Shown piece after piece: positions 7,555-15,839 of a stretch of 64,000 bases of DNA. A model generated the notes under the pieces. The model was not told the DNA's origin, ran no database searches, and worked only from the letters and a program-made list of their open reading frames with translations. The stretch lies in NCBI RefSeq assembly GCF_004362665.1, contig NZ_SNXR01000011.1, positions 62,001 to 126,000 on the forward strand. The letters run 5' to 3'. The stretch's first letter is position 1. Every line of letters begins with the position of its first letter. The DNA is from Flavobacterium dankookense (GTDB lineage: Bacteria; Bacteroidota; Bacteroidia; Flavobacteriales; Flavobacteriaceae). The position numbers and the translations under genes were made by a program.

Positions 7555-8469
7555 CTACTTTTTGAGCTTCGGTTTTCCGTTTTTAGTGGTAATGATTACA
7601 ACACCTTTTTCTCCTTTTTTACCATAGACTTCGATGGCTTTTTCATTCTGCAGTATGGAAATAGTTTCAATGTCTTGTTGGTTCAAAGGCGAATATGGAC
7701 TGGTTGGATTGGGACCAAAAACTTCTTTTTCTGAATATTCAACTCCGTTGATGATGTATAATGGATCAGGTAATATAATAATAGATTCAACATCGTTTGC
7801 GTCTAATTTTCCTAGTTTTTGCAAATCTTCGGCAACATCATCGATGACTAATAATGGTTCTTCTTTTATGCTCGATTTCATTTTGGCTTCAGCAATTCGA
7901 CCTTTGGAATTTAGTTGTGTTGTATAGCTATTATTTTTAACACTTCGAGCATCAAAAACGTCTTTAATTAAATAGCCATTATATGAATTGGCATCATCTT
8001 TTTCTTTTTTAACGTCTTGAATAGCTACTTCTGAAACTGCTGCAGGTATTGGTGCTGCCATTTTTTTCGGTTTTACCGTGTCGTTCATAACAACTACATC
8101 GGCAGTTTTTGTTTGTTGTTTTAGAATTTCTTCGGCGTTTTCTTTTATGGCTGGATGTTTTTCTACGTCAGCAATAGCATTATTTTCTTCAATAATTGGA
8201 GTTGTAATGCTATCAGTAATAACAATTTCAGTAGTTGGAGTTACTGTTATTTTTTCGTTGTTCCAAAAATGATAACCGACAGAAACGACTAATAAAATAG
8301 AAGCAGCAACGGCTAACTTTTTCCAAAGTTTGGTTTCTTTTTTCAGGACTTTGGTATCCAATTTTTGTTCCACTCGGTTCCAGACGTTTTCCATTCCGGG
8401 AAAGTCTTTCGTTTCTGCATTTTCGGCAGCCGATTTGAATTGATTATATAATTTATCTTGATTTTCCAT
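7555..8469 (-). CDS. anti-sigma-like membrane protein with SusC signature C-terminus
   Basis: 304 residues. The N-terminal cytoplasmic part (residues 1-45, YNQFKSAAENAETKDFPGME) resembles the sigma-binding region found in Bacteroidetes anti-sigma proteins. One TM segment (about 49-66, LAVAASILLVVSVGYHFW) leads to a periplasmic Thr/Lys-rich linker. The C-terminus carries plug-like phrases normally seen in SusC receptors: DVESIIIL, PLYIINGVEY, QQDIETISILQ and GKKGEKGVVIITTKNG. No barrel follows. The gene starts 15 bases after the ECF sigma gene and precedes the vWA gene. Function as an anti-sigma factor is inferred from position and topology. Confidence 0.72.
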   Translation of the reverse strand: MENQDKLYNQFKSAAENAETKDFPGMENVWNRVEQKLDTKVLKKETKLWKKLAVAASILLVVSVGYHFWNNEKITVTPTTEIVITDSITTPIIEENNAIADVEKHPAIKENAEEILKQQTKTADVVVMNDTVKPKKMAAPIPAAVSEVAIQDVKKEKDDANSYNGYLIKDVFDARSVKNNSYTTQLNSKGRIAEAKMKSSIKEEPLLVIDDVAEDLQKLGKLDANDVESIIILPDPLYIINGVEYSEKEVFGPNPTSPYSPLNQQDIETISILQNEKAIEVYGKKGEKGVVIITTKNGKPKLKK

Positions 8470-8484
8470 GATGTTGTGCTGAAT

Positions 8485-9027
8485 TTATTTCAGTTTCGCT
8501 TTTTGATAATACAAATTGTTGACTAAAACCTGTAATTTGGTTTTGGCTACATTCAATTGTGATTTTGATGTTCCTTCGGAGATGTTAAGCATTTGCGCTA
8601 TTTCTTTGTGACCAAAACCTTCTATGGCAAACAGATTAAAAATCGTTTTGCAACCTTCGGGAATATGGTTTAACAGATTGAGCAAATCTTCTTCTTCCAT
8701 TTTGGTATCGTTTGTGTTTTCTGCTAAAACATGAATTTTTGTATCTTCTAAATACAGATTAAAATTGATGTTTTTCTTCAATTGAAGTAAGCATTGATTG
8801 ACGGTTATTTTTCTTGCCCATGCTTCAAAAGCGCCAATTTCTTTTAGTTGGTCGAGTTTGGTAAATATGGTATAAAACGCATCCGCCATAACTTCTTCAA
8901 TTTCTTCCTCTTTCTTTAAATACCGTTTGCAGGTTCGATACAACTTGGGCGACAACTGTTCATAGACTTGCCGCTGCGCTTCTCGCTGCATTTTTTTACA
9001 AGCTTGTATTAGGTTTTCGTTTATCAA
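8485..9027 (-). CDS. RNA polymerase ECF sigma factor
   Basis: 180 residues. Region 2 (about 20-85) includes YRTCKRYLKKEEEIEEVMADAFYTIF and the promoter-melting AFEAWARKITVNQCL. Region 4 (about 120-175) has IPEGCKTIFNLFAIEGFGHKEIAQMLNISEGTSKSQLNVAK, a helix-turn-helix. It directs RNA polymerase to a small regulon, probably including its own operon. It is the first gene of the unit sigma, anti-sigma-like protein, vWA protein, with 15 and 36 bases between genes. The upstream 90 bases show no clear TAnnTTTG element, in line with self-regulation by an ECF promoter. Confidence 0.93.
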   Translation of the reverse strand: MINENLIQACKKMQREAQRQVYEQLSPKLYRTCKRYLKKEEEIEEVMADAFYTIFTKLDQLKEIGAFEAWARKITVNQCLLQLKKNINFNLYLEDTKIHVLAENTNDTKMEEEDLLNLLNHIPEGCKTIFNLFAIEGFGHKEIAQMLNISEGTSKSQLNVAKTKLQVLVNNLYYQKAKLK

Positions 9028-9116
9028 AATGAATGTCTTTATTACTAAAGAGTATTATTTTATCAAAAAGGTTGGGAAGGAATGAAAAAAAGTTTTCAGT
9101 GGTCAGTTTTCAGTAA

Positions 9117-9950
9117 TCATATTTTTAACTTCAACTGATATACATCCGCTTCCAAAACTTCAGTATCATTGTCTTCGCAAAGTAGAAATTCAATTTCGTT
9201 GGACGATTTTTTATACAATGTTAGTCCTTCAAATTTATGAGTATCGGAAATTTTTTGGGTGAAATCGATTTTCATTTTCTTTACATCAATTCGTCCGATG
9301 ATGCTTCCAAGAACTTCACCATCATCATACGTTGAATTGGAATTTTCTGCAGAAGCCAAAAAGTAAATTTTGTCCTCTACTAAAATTGCATCAGTAAAAC
9401 TAGTGCGAACGCCTTTGATTTTTGGGAGTTTGAATTCGTTAGAAATGATTTGAAATTCGTTAACTAGATTTTTTCCTTCTACAGTGAAAACTACATTTTT
9501 TCCTGTTTTTCCATTGCCACGATTGAAGAAAAACCAGCTTTCGCCATTATAAATTACGCCTTCGATGTTGAAATCTTCTGGAGCAATTTTGGCGAAGGAT
9601 TGCATGGTTAAGTACAAATCGGTTAAATCTTGGGTTTTTATAACTTCTTTGGTTTTACTGTCAACTTGCACCATTGAGTTGCGGTTTTCTGTAGAACCTG
9701 AACCAAAAAGATAAAGACTATCGGCATGTTTTGTTATGGCTTCAAAATCGGGTTTGAATGCTTTTGGAATGTTTTCTTGTGCATTTTCGGATAAGGAATG
9801 GCGATTAAGTTTGGTGTTTTTGATTTCATATTCATACAGATACGAACTATTATCTGAAATAATATAAAGCGTCTCATCTTGATAGATTAATCCTGATGCA
9901 GAACCAATGCCGATGATTTTAAAAAGTAGCGAAAGTTGAAATTTTTCCAT
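9117..9950 (-). CDS. hypothetical beta-propeller-like protein
   Basis: 277 residues, no signal peptide. Regular alternating beta segments of propeller type are visible: SASGLIYQDETLYIISDNSSYLYEY, DFEAITKHADSLYLFGSGS, FNIEGVIYNGESWFFFNRG, FTDAILVEDKIYFLASAE and KFEGLTLYKKSSNEIEFLL. The repeated 'EAI/EGV..G..W/YFF' pattern resembles proteins annotated in Flavobacteria as DUF6929; that name is from memory and not certain. No enzyme motif is seen. It is separated from the divergent PPK2 gene by a palindromic intergenic element, so it is probably transcribed from a promoter close to or inside that element. Confidence 0.65.
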   Translation of the reverse strand: MEKFQLSLLFKIIGIGSASGLIYQDETLYIISDNSSYLYEYEIKNTKLNRHSLSENAQENIPKAFKPDFEAITKHADSLYLFGSGSTENRNSMVQVDSKTKEVIKTQDLTDLYLTMQSFAKIAPEDFNIEGVIYNGESWFFFNRGNGKTGKNVVFTVEGKNLVNEFQIISNEFKLPKIKGVRTSFTDAILVEDKIYFLASAENSNSTYDDGEVLGSIIGRIDVKKMKIDFTQKISDTHKFEGLTLYKKSSNEIEFLLCEDNDTEVLEADVYQLKLKI

Positions 9951-9963
9951 AAGTTAGCAGGTA

Positions 9964-10048
9964 AGTTTAGCCCGGATAGCAGTGGAAATCCTTTTCTTTT
10001 TTTCTTCAGAAAAAGAAAAGATTGAAACGTATAGCCGGAATAGCTCCT
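9964..10048 (-). repeat. Flavobacterium-type intergenic palindromic element, copy 1
   Basis: On the minus strand it begins GGAGCTATTCCGGCTAT and ends CGGGCTAAAC. A central hairpin has arms CTTTTCTTTTT (9991-10001) and AAAAAGAAAAG (10010-10020). A diverged second copy with the same ends is at 30813-30924. Confidence 0.6.
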
Positions 10049-10081
10049 CAAAAATACTATTTTTAACATAAAAAGATACTT

Positions 10082-10957
10082 ATGCATTCAATTAATCCAG
10101 AAGATTTTAGAGTAAAAGGCAAACTTGACTTGTCTAAAACACCAACAGAATTGTCGATTGAAACATCGAAAAAAGAAGAAGAAACGGCTTTGGACGATAT
10201 TCAAAAAAAACTCAGTGCCAAGCAAGATGCGATGTATGCGCACAATCGTCATGCGTTTTTGATTTGTTTGCAAGGCATGGATACGAGTGGAAAGGATAGT
10301 TTGATTCGTGAGGTTTTTAAGGAATTCAATCCGCGTGGCGTTGTGGTTCATAGTTTTAAAACGCCTAATTCGACGGAGTTGGAACACGATTACCTTTGGC
10401 GACATTATTTGGCATTACCCGAGAAAGGAAAGTTTGCGGTTTTCAACAGAACGCATTATGAAAATGTTTTGGTGACGCGCGTGCATCCGGAATATATTTT
10501 GTTTGAAAATTTGCCTGGAATTGAGAAAGTTTCAGACATAACGCCACAGTTTTGGGAAAATAGGATGGAGCAAATCAATAATTTTGAAAAGCATATTGCG
10601 CAAAACGGAACGACCATTTTGAAGTTTTATTTTCACATGAGTAAGGATGAACAGCGCAAAAGATTGTTGAAACGATTGGAACAACCGGAAGATCAATGGA
10701 AGTTTTCGACAGGCGATTTGAAAGAACGCGAACGTTGGGACGATTATATGAACTTCTACGAAGAAGCGATTAATAAAACGAATACGGATTATGCGCCTTG
10801 GTATGTTGTTCCTGCGGATGATAAAGGTGTAGCGAGATATATTGTTGCTAAAACGATTTGGGAAAAATTAGAATCGTTAACGGATATTAGTGAACCTCAA
10901 TTGGATCAAAAAGTGAAAGATAACCTTCAACTTTATAAAGACCAATTGAAAGGATAA
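10082..10957 (+). CDS. polyphosphate kinase 2 family phosphotransferase
   Basis: 291 residues, the usual PPK2 length. Walker A is QGMDTSGKDS (about residues 64-74). The family signatures FKTPNSTELEHDYLWRHYL and FNRTHYENVLVTRVHPEY follow, then lid-region residues KRLLKRLEQP and the C-terminal NTDYAPWYVVPADDK. Enzymes of this family move phosphate between polyphosphate and nucleoside mono- or diphosphates. Whether this one prefers AMP, ADP or GDP cannot be decided by eye. It stands alone between a repeat element and a terminator, so it is probably monocistronic. The ATG at 10082 gives the standard N-terminus (INPEDFRVKGKLDLSKTPT). Confidence 0.93.
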   Translation: MHSINPEDFRVKGKLDLSKTPTELSIETSKKEEETALDDIQKKLSAKQDAMYAHNRHAFLICLQGMDTSGKDSLIREVFKEFNPRGVVVHSFKTPNSTELEHDYLWRHYLALPEKGKFAVFNRTHYENVLVTRVHPEYILFENLPGIEKVSDITPQFWENRMEQINNFEKHIAQNGTTILKFYFHMSKDEQRKRLLKRLEQPEDQWKFSTGDLKERERWDDYMNFYEEAINKTNTDYAPWYVVPADDKGVARYIVAKTIWEKLESLTDISEPQLDQKVKDNLQLYKDQLKG

Positions 10958-10993
10958 AAAAAATGCGCTAAAATCTTTAGCGCATTTTTTTTA
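10955..10993. terminator. bidirectional terminator after PPK2
   Basis: Arms ATGCGCTAAA (10963-10972) and TTTAGCGCAT (10976-10985) with a three-base loop, flanked by A7 and T8 runs. It serves the PPK2 gene and the converging T9SS protein gene. Confidence 0.92.
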
Positions 10994-10998
10994 AATGG

Positions 10999-12027
10999 TT
11001 AATTCAAAATTATTTTTTGAGTAAATCGATTGTTTTCAGATGAAATCTCCACAATATAAATTCCTTTATTCTGAATTGGATTTATCGTTATATCATTATT
11101 ATTTTCGTTGAGTGAAATTAATTTCGTTTCTATGTTTTTACCGTCAATGTTGTATATTGACAAACGAACTTTTTCTAAAGCAATGGAAGATTTAATGTTA
11201 AGTTTTCCTTGATTGGCTTGATTGCTTGTTATGATAAACGAATTTTTTGCAAATTCACTATTGGATAATGTGAAAGTTAATTCCTCCCATGTTCTTGCAA
11301 CACTAACCAGACCAACTTTACCTGTTGGCATTCCAGCTGGACCAGCATTTTGTCTAAAAACTAATCTATCAATTCCACCAGCTTGGTCATTTCCTGCAAA
11401 ATTTGTTGCGGAAACGTTATTTCCATTTTCTCCGGCTAAATAATTTGGATTTGCATACAGCGAAACAGTATCATCATTAGCTCCTGAACCTTGAGTGTAT
11501 TTGAAGATTAATAAATAATCAGTTCCATAGTTATATGAATTAGATGTGTAAACAGTAGGATTTGAAGTATCACCTTTTCTAATTCCGATACTGTATGTAC
11601 TTCCGCTTGTAGGTTGAACAAGTACTCTAAAAGTAGTTGTTATGAAACTGCCGTTTTGTACTCTAAAAAAATCTTGTGGCGATGTTTGTGCATTTGTTAT
11701 ATTGATAACCATACCAACATATAAATCTCCTGAAGTAACGGTAGTTCCGAATAATCTACCACATCCATCAGTATCTGGGGTTAAACTAAAAGCTTTTGAT
11801 GAAGTTCCATAACCTGTATAACCGATATTTTGTTGAACCACTTGGGCATTTGAACATATAGCTCCAGTGCATGGACCTGAACCGCCATTGGATGAATTAT
11901 TAGTCCATGAGCCTTGACCACTCAACTGAACACCTGTGGTGTAAGTGCTAAAATCATCTTTAAAAATATTTTGTGCATTGGTATTTAATGAAAATGCTAT
12001 TGCAATTGAGAGTAGAATTTTTTTCAT
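10999..12027 (-). CDS. secreted protein with T9SS type A sorting domain
   Basis: 342 residues. A signal peptide (MKKILLSIAIAFSLNTNAQ) is followed by a Gly/Ser/Asn-rich region with two Cys pairs (PCTGAICS, DGCGRLF) and a beta-rich fold resembling laminin-G-like binding modules (FRVQNGSF, YLLIFKYTQGSGANDDTVSLY). The last about 75 residues are a Por-secretion C-terminal domain (KLNIKSSIALEKVRLSIYNI, GIYIVEISSE, FTQKIILN). The protein should pass the inner membrane by Sec and the outer membrane by the type IX system, then be anchored or released. The target is unknown. A TAAATTTG promoter element lies 27 bases upstream. Confidence 0.82.
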   Translation of the reverse strand: MKKILLSIAIAFSLNTNAQNIFKDDFSTYTTGVQLSGQGSWTNNSSNGGSGPCTGAICSNAQVVQQNIGYTGYGTSSKAFSLTPDTDGCGRLFGTTVTSGDLYVGMVINITNAQTSPQDFFRVQNGSFITTTFRVLVQPTSGSTYSIGIRKGDTSNPTVYTSNSYNYGTDYLLIFKYTQGSGANDDTVSLYANPNYLAGENGNNVSATNFAGNDQAGGIDRLVFRQNAGPAGMPTGKVGLVSVARTWEELTFTLSNSEFAKNSFIITSNQANQGKLNIKSSIALEKVRLSIYNIDGKNIETKLISLNENNNDITINPIQNKGIYIVEISSENNRFTQKIILN

Positions 12028-12053
12028 ATTTTATTTTTTATTGGATTAGTTAT

Positions 12054-12061
12054 CAAATTTA
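12054..12061 (-). promoter_or_regulatory. -7 element TAAATTTG of the T9SS protein gene
   Basis: On the minus strand TAAATTTG fits TAnnTTTG and lies 27 bases before the start codon at 12027. No clear -33 element. Confidence 0.4.
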
Positions 12062-12115
12062 TGAAAATATTTATTTTAAGAAATGTTTATAGCTATTTTA
12101 TTTGTTTCATTGTCC

Positions 12116-12123
12116 TATTTTTG
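12116..12123 (+). promoter_or_regulatory. -7 element TATTTTTG of the MATE gene
   Basis: TATTTTTG, 27 bases before the ATG at 12151, matches TAnnTTTG. It points away from the divergent T9SS gene. Confidence 0.5.
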
Positions 12124-12150
12124 CATCCAATTTGAAAAATCAAAATTGCA

Positions 12151-13524
12151 ATGAATTTTTCCCAATACACAAAAGAGTTTGCTTACAACATAAAACTGGC
12201 TTATCCTGTTGTTTTAGGAATGGTTGGTCATACACTCATAGGTATTGTTGACAATATTATGGTTGGAAAATTAGGTTCAACCGAATTGGCTGCAGTTTCG
12301 TTGGGAAACAGTTTGATTTTTGTTGCGATGTCGATAGGAATTGGTTTTTCTACTGCAATTACACCAATTATTGCCGAAGCTGATGCCGAAGGAAATACTT
12401 CTAAAATTCGCTCGGCTTTTCATAACGGATTGTTTTTGTGTACGGTTTTAGGGATTTTACTGTTTGGTTTGGTTGTTTTGGCAAAGCCGATAATGGAATT
12501 GCTACAACAACCTAAAGAAGTTATTGAACTGGCAAAACCTTTTTTGGATTGGGTTGCTTTTTCATTAATTCCGTTGGTTATGTATCAAGGTTATAAACAA
12601 TTTGCCGATGGTTTGTCGATGACTAAATATTCGATGTATGCTATTATTATGGCGAATGTTTTGCACGTTTTCATTAATTATTTACTGATTTATGGAATTT
12701 GGATTTTTCCAAAAATGGGAATAGTTGGCGCAGCACTTGGAACGGTTATTTCACGTATTGCGATGGTTGTTTTTATGCATGTAATTTTGTCTCGAAAAGA
12801 AAAACTGAAACACTATTTTCATGGATTTAGTTTTGCCGAAATACAAAAATCAACCATTAAAAAGATTGTTAATCTAGGTTTGCCATCGGCGATGCAAATG
12901 TTGTTTGAAGTGGTTTTATTTACCGCAGCAATTTGGCTTTGCGGAAGCATTGGAAAAACAAGTCAAGCTGCTAATCAAATTGCGTTGAGTTTGGCTTCGT
13001 TGACGTTTATGTTTGCTATGGGATTGAGCGTGGTTTCTATGATTAGGATTAGTAACCAAAAAGGTTTAAACGATTATAAACAGCTTATAATCGTTGCGCG
13101 TTCGATATTTTTATTAGCTATTATAATCGAAATAATTTTTGCTTTATTGTTTGTTGCTTTTCATACTATTTTGCCACATTTATTTTTAAATATGGAAAAT
13201 CAATCCCAATTGTTAGACAATAACGAAGTGATTAGTATTGCTGCCAAATTGCTTTTGGTTGCAGCTATTTTTCAGATTTCAGATGGAATTCAGGTTGTAG
13301 TTCTTGGCGCTTTACGAGGTTTGCAAGACGTTAAAATCCCGATGTATATTACTTTTGTAGCATATTGGATTTTTGGTTTTCCTATTTCGTATTATTTAGG
13401 GTTAAAAACCGATTTAGGTGCCGTTGGTGTTTGGATAGGTTTATTAGCAGGATTAACAGTAGCCGCAATATTTTTGTATCTTCGCTTTAATTATTTAACT
13501 AAAAAACTTATTGATACCGTTTAA
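12151..13524 (+). CDS. MATE family efflux transporter
   Basis: 457 residues with about 12 transmembrane segments in two similar halves. The N-terminal half has LAYPVVLGMVGHTLIGIVDNIMVGKLGSTELAAVSLGNS, the hallmark of MATE drug/sodium antiporters. The second half starts near residue 235 (IVNLGLPSAMQMLFEVVLF, TSQAANQIALSLASL). The C-terminal GALRGLQDVKIPMYI motif is also typical. It should export organic cations or drugs in exchange for sodium or protons. It belongs to the NorM branch by general appearance; the substrate is unknown. It has its own promoter and no close partner gene. Confidence 0.93.
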   Translation: MNFSQYTKEFAYNIKLAYPVVLGMVGHTLIGIVDNIMVGKLGSTELAAVSLGNSLIFVAMSIGIGFSTAITPIIAEADAEGNTSKIRSAFHNGLFLCTVLGILLFGLVVLAKPIMELLQQPKEVIELAKPFLDWVAFSLIPLVMYQGYKQFADGLSMTKYSMYAIIMANVLHVFINYLLIYGIWIFPKMGIVGAALGTVISRIAMVVFMHVILSRKEKLKHYFHGFSFAEIQKSTIKKIVNLGLPSAMQMLFEVVLFTAAIWLCGSIGKTSQAANQIALSLASLTFMFAMGLSVVSMIRISNQKGLNDYKQLIIVARSIFLLAIIIEIIFALLFVAFHTILPHLFLNMENQSQLLDNNEVISIAAKLLLVAAIFQISDGIQVVVLGALRGLQDVKIPMYITFVAYWIFGFPISYYLGLKTDLGAVGVWIGLLAGLTVAAIFLYLRFNYLTKKLIDTV

Positions 13525-13532
13525 TGATTAAT

Positions 13533-13625
13533 TTTTAATGTTTACTAATGATTATCAATAAATTAGTAATCATTTGCCATAATTCACTGACTATTAATCA
13601 TTAATCACTAAACTTTAAACATTAA
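13533..13625. repeat. AT-rich short-word leader repeat
   Basis: The leader of the 75-residue acidic gene is built of repeated words such as TTTAATG, TTAATCAT and ACTAA (TAATGATTA, TAATCATT, TTAATCATTAATCAC). It ends directly before the start codon. See the finding on word-repeat leaders. Confidence 0.4.
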
Positions 13626-13631
13626 AAAATA

Positions 13632-13859
13632 ATGCAATTACCAAAATTTGTACTCGCTGATAATTCTGATTTTCCAGAAGATATTTTTATTATTCACCTT
13701 GATTTTCCACGTTTTATAATCAACTTAAAAGACGATGAGGTAGAATTTCTTGAAGACCTTGAAGGAGAAGACGAAACTGAACTCGAAAGCGAAATGGAGC
13801 ATTTAATTACGCTTGCTGGAGAGTTTTATGATAAAGAAATGAGTGAGTTTGAGGACTAG
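13632..13859 (+). CDS. small acidic hypothetical protein
   Basis: 75 residues, strongly acidic (about 25 Asp/Glu; EFLEDLEGEDETELESEMEHL), no signal peptide, no TM segment. The N-terminal half (PKFVLADNSDFPEDIFIIHLDFPRFIINL) is beta-like, the C-terminal half helical. Codon use looks normal for this genome, and the length and composition suggest a real, conserved cytoplasmic protein. I recall similar small acidic proteins in other Flavobacteria but cannot name a family. It ends 13 bases from the converging response-regulator gene with no visible terminator between them. Confidence 0.7.
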   Translation: MQLPKFVLADNSDFPEDIFIIHLDFPRFIINLKDDEVEFLEDLEGEDETELESEMEHLITLAGEFYDKEMSEFED

Positions 13860-13872
13860 TAAGCAGCTTTTG

Positions 13873-14508
13873 TTATTCAAAGCCGTTTTTGATAGCATAC
13901 ACTGCTAATCCAACACGACTTTTTAAATCTAGTTTTTCAAATAAATTATCGCGATAGCTTTCTACTGTTCGGGGACTACAATGCATTAGTTCGGCTATTT
14001 CCTTATAGCTCATCTCTGTGATGCAATAGCGAAGAAATTCTTTTTCTCTTTCGGATAGTTTGTTAGCTAACTTCCCGTTAGTTTTGTTTATTGCCGAAAA
14101 AATTAGTCGAGATGCCCAATCTGGATAGTAATAGCCGTTTTCTATCATAGTATTCAGTGCTATTTCTAGGTCTCTTGGATGTGAGTTTTTTAATAAATAA
14201 CTCTTTGCGCCATATTTTATCATTTTGTTGACACTTTCTTCATCTGTTTGCATACTAAGAACAACTACCATAATATCAGGATGATTTTCTTGAAGCCATT
14301 TTGCAGTGTCAAAACCATTCATTATCGGCATGCTGATGTCAAGCAAAACAATGTCTGGCAATTGGTTTTTCTTTATTATTTTATCAATAAGTTCCTTGCC
14401 ATTTTCACATTCATAGAGTACTTCAAAGTTTTTGAAGTTACTGATTACTCCTTTGATGGCTTGGGCTATCAAAACGTGGTCATCTACTATGGCAATCTTT
14501 TTTTTCAT
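13873..14508 (-). CDS. LuxR/NarL-type response regulator
   Basis: 211 residues. The receiver domain (1-120) has the acidic pair VDDH near residue 8, phospho-acceptor Asp at about 57 in LLDISMP, and the Lys of SYLLKNS near 107. The C-terminal helix-turn-helix (about 147-205) reads KLSEREKEFLRYCITEMSYKEIAELMHCSPRTVESYRDNLFEKL, the GerE/LuxR type. Its start codon overlaps the end of the 7-TM histidine kinase gene by four bases, so the two are translated together and form a cognate pair. It is a candidate binder of the ACCGTT-N4-AACGGT-like sites found upstream of the kinase and the giant LRR genes (inference). Confidence 0.93.
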   Translation of the reverse strand: MKKKIAIVDDHVLIAQAIKGVISNFKNFEVLYECENGKELIDKIIKKNQLPDIVLLDISMPIMNGFDTAKWLQENHPDIMVVVLSMQTDEESVNKMIKYGAKSYLLKNSHPRDLEIALNTMIENGYYYPDWASRLIFSAINKTNGKLANKLSEREKEFLRYCITEMSYKEIAELMHCSPRTVESYRDNLFEKLDLKSRVGLAVYAIKNGFE

Positions 14509-15839
14509 TCTATTGGTAGTGTGATGGTAATTTTAGTACCAAAATTTAGTTTACTTTCTAAGACAAATGTTCCTTGAAGCATTTTTACTCGTTTCTTCAT
14601 GTTTTTCAATCCCATACCGTTGGTATATCTTTGTTCGGTATCAAATCCTTTTCCGTCGTCGGTTAGGACTAGCACAATTTTCCCACTGTTGGAATGCATC
14701 ACTATTGAAATCGTTTCACACTCAGAGTGTTTAATGCTATTCTGAATAAATTCTTGTACAATTCTAACAATTATTGTTTTAATTTCCGTTTCAATTTCAA
14801 GTTTTTTATTGTAACAAAGAAACTTAGCTTTGATGATTTTTAGTTTTTCTACCCGTTCGCATTCTTTTTCTATCAAGTCATAAATCATTTGCTCTGCTAT
14901 AGAGTTTTGGGTTAACGATTTTGTTAATTCTCTCATTTCCCAGAGTGTTTCGTTTAGAATCCCGCTAATGTTGCCTATGGCTTCTTTAGTATCTGCACTG
15001 GTGTTTTCATGTTCTAACTGCTGAGTATATATACTGGCTAGCGTTAGTTTTTGACCAATATTATCGTGGATTTCTTTCCCAATGTTATCCATTGTTAGTT
15101 GTTGGATTTCATATTTAGTTGCATAGAGCTGGGTTTCGTAGAGCTGTTCGGCTTCTTTCTTTTCTTTGTTTACTTTAAAATAACGATAAACAAATGCCCC
15201 AACAAAACACAAGTTTTCTAAAAAGAAACCATAACACAAATAGTCGAAACCGGTATATTTACTATTACCTTCGGTGCTAAAGCTATCCCAAAGTGCAAGG
15301 AATCCACTAATAAACACAAAAGTAGTAGCCGCGAAAAGATACCTAAAAAATACCCTATCTAGGTTTTTTATCAAATGAATATAGAATACTATCGACAGCC
15401 CAATAACCACTATTCGAGTGATTAAAAACACCACAAAATCGCGACTCATAAACCTAGGAAACACAATAACAGCTATCGTATAAACAAACGTAAACCAAAT
15501 GAATATCCTAAAATAAACCCGAAGTTTTCTAAATCTTTCGTCCTCAATAACCATTGCAAAATAGACAAAGGCACAGAACAAGAAGTGGCTCGCCATCTGC
15601 AAGATGTCTACCAATAAGTTCATGTTGCGTCTTCGCTCTGTCTTGGCAGGAAAATCGCCTGTGTTTTTATAATATACCACAAGAACGAACGCTATCAATA
15701 CAGCTAGATAAACGCTATAGAACCGATACACCTTTGAAGAAAAGTAAAAATTAAGAAAAAGGCTAATAGCACCAGCCAAGCTTAAGAAACCGACAGAGTA
15801 GAAGCAAAGTTCTATAAAGAATGTATCATCACTATACAT
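14505..15839 (-). CDS. 7-TM sensor histidine kinase (HisKA_3 / HATPase_c)
   Basis: 444 residues. Seven hydrophobic segments fill residues 8-220 (e.g. YSVGFLSLAGAISLFLNFYF, FVVFLITRIVVIGLSIVFYI, YGFFLENLCFVGAFVYRYF). They are followed by a short coiled linker (KVNKEKKEAEQLYETQ) and a HisKA_3 dimerisation domain with the phospho-His near 256 in NIGKEIHDNIGQKL. The HATPase_c domain (about 345-444) has EFIQNSIKHSE, LTDDGKGFD and GMGLKNMKKRV. It senses through the membrane part without a large periplasmic domain, so the signal may be lipid- or membrane-related (inference). It is the first gene of a kinase-regulator pair. The 495 bases upstream hold several ACCGTT-type half-sites. Confidence 0.93.
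   Translation of the reverse strand: MYSDDTFFIELCFYSVGFLSLAGAISLFLNFYFSSKVYRFYSVYLAVLIAFVLVVYYKNTGDFPAKTERRRNMNLLVDILQMASHFLFCAFVYFAMVIEDERFRKLRVYFRIFIWFTFVYTIAVIVFPRFMSRDFVVFLITRIVVIGLSIVFYIHLIKNLDRVFFRYLFAATTFVFISGFLALWDSFSTEGNSKYTGFDYLCYGFFLENLCFVGAFVYRYFKVNKEKKEAEQLYETQLYATKYEIQQLTMDNIGKEIHDNIGQKLTLASIYTQQLEHENTSADTKEAIGNISGILNETLWEMRELTKSLTQNSIAEQMIYDLIEKECERVEKLKIIKAKFLCYNKKLEIETEIKTIIVRIVQEFIQNSIKHSECETISIVMHSNSGKIVLVLTDDGKGFDTEQRYTNGMGLKNMKKRVKMLQGTFVLESKLNFGTKITITLPIE

Noticed and set aside
10088..10405. 105-residue antisense frame inside the PPK2 gene
   Set aside because: Lies fully opposite a well-conserved gene; its product has no motif and a composition expected from reverse reading.
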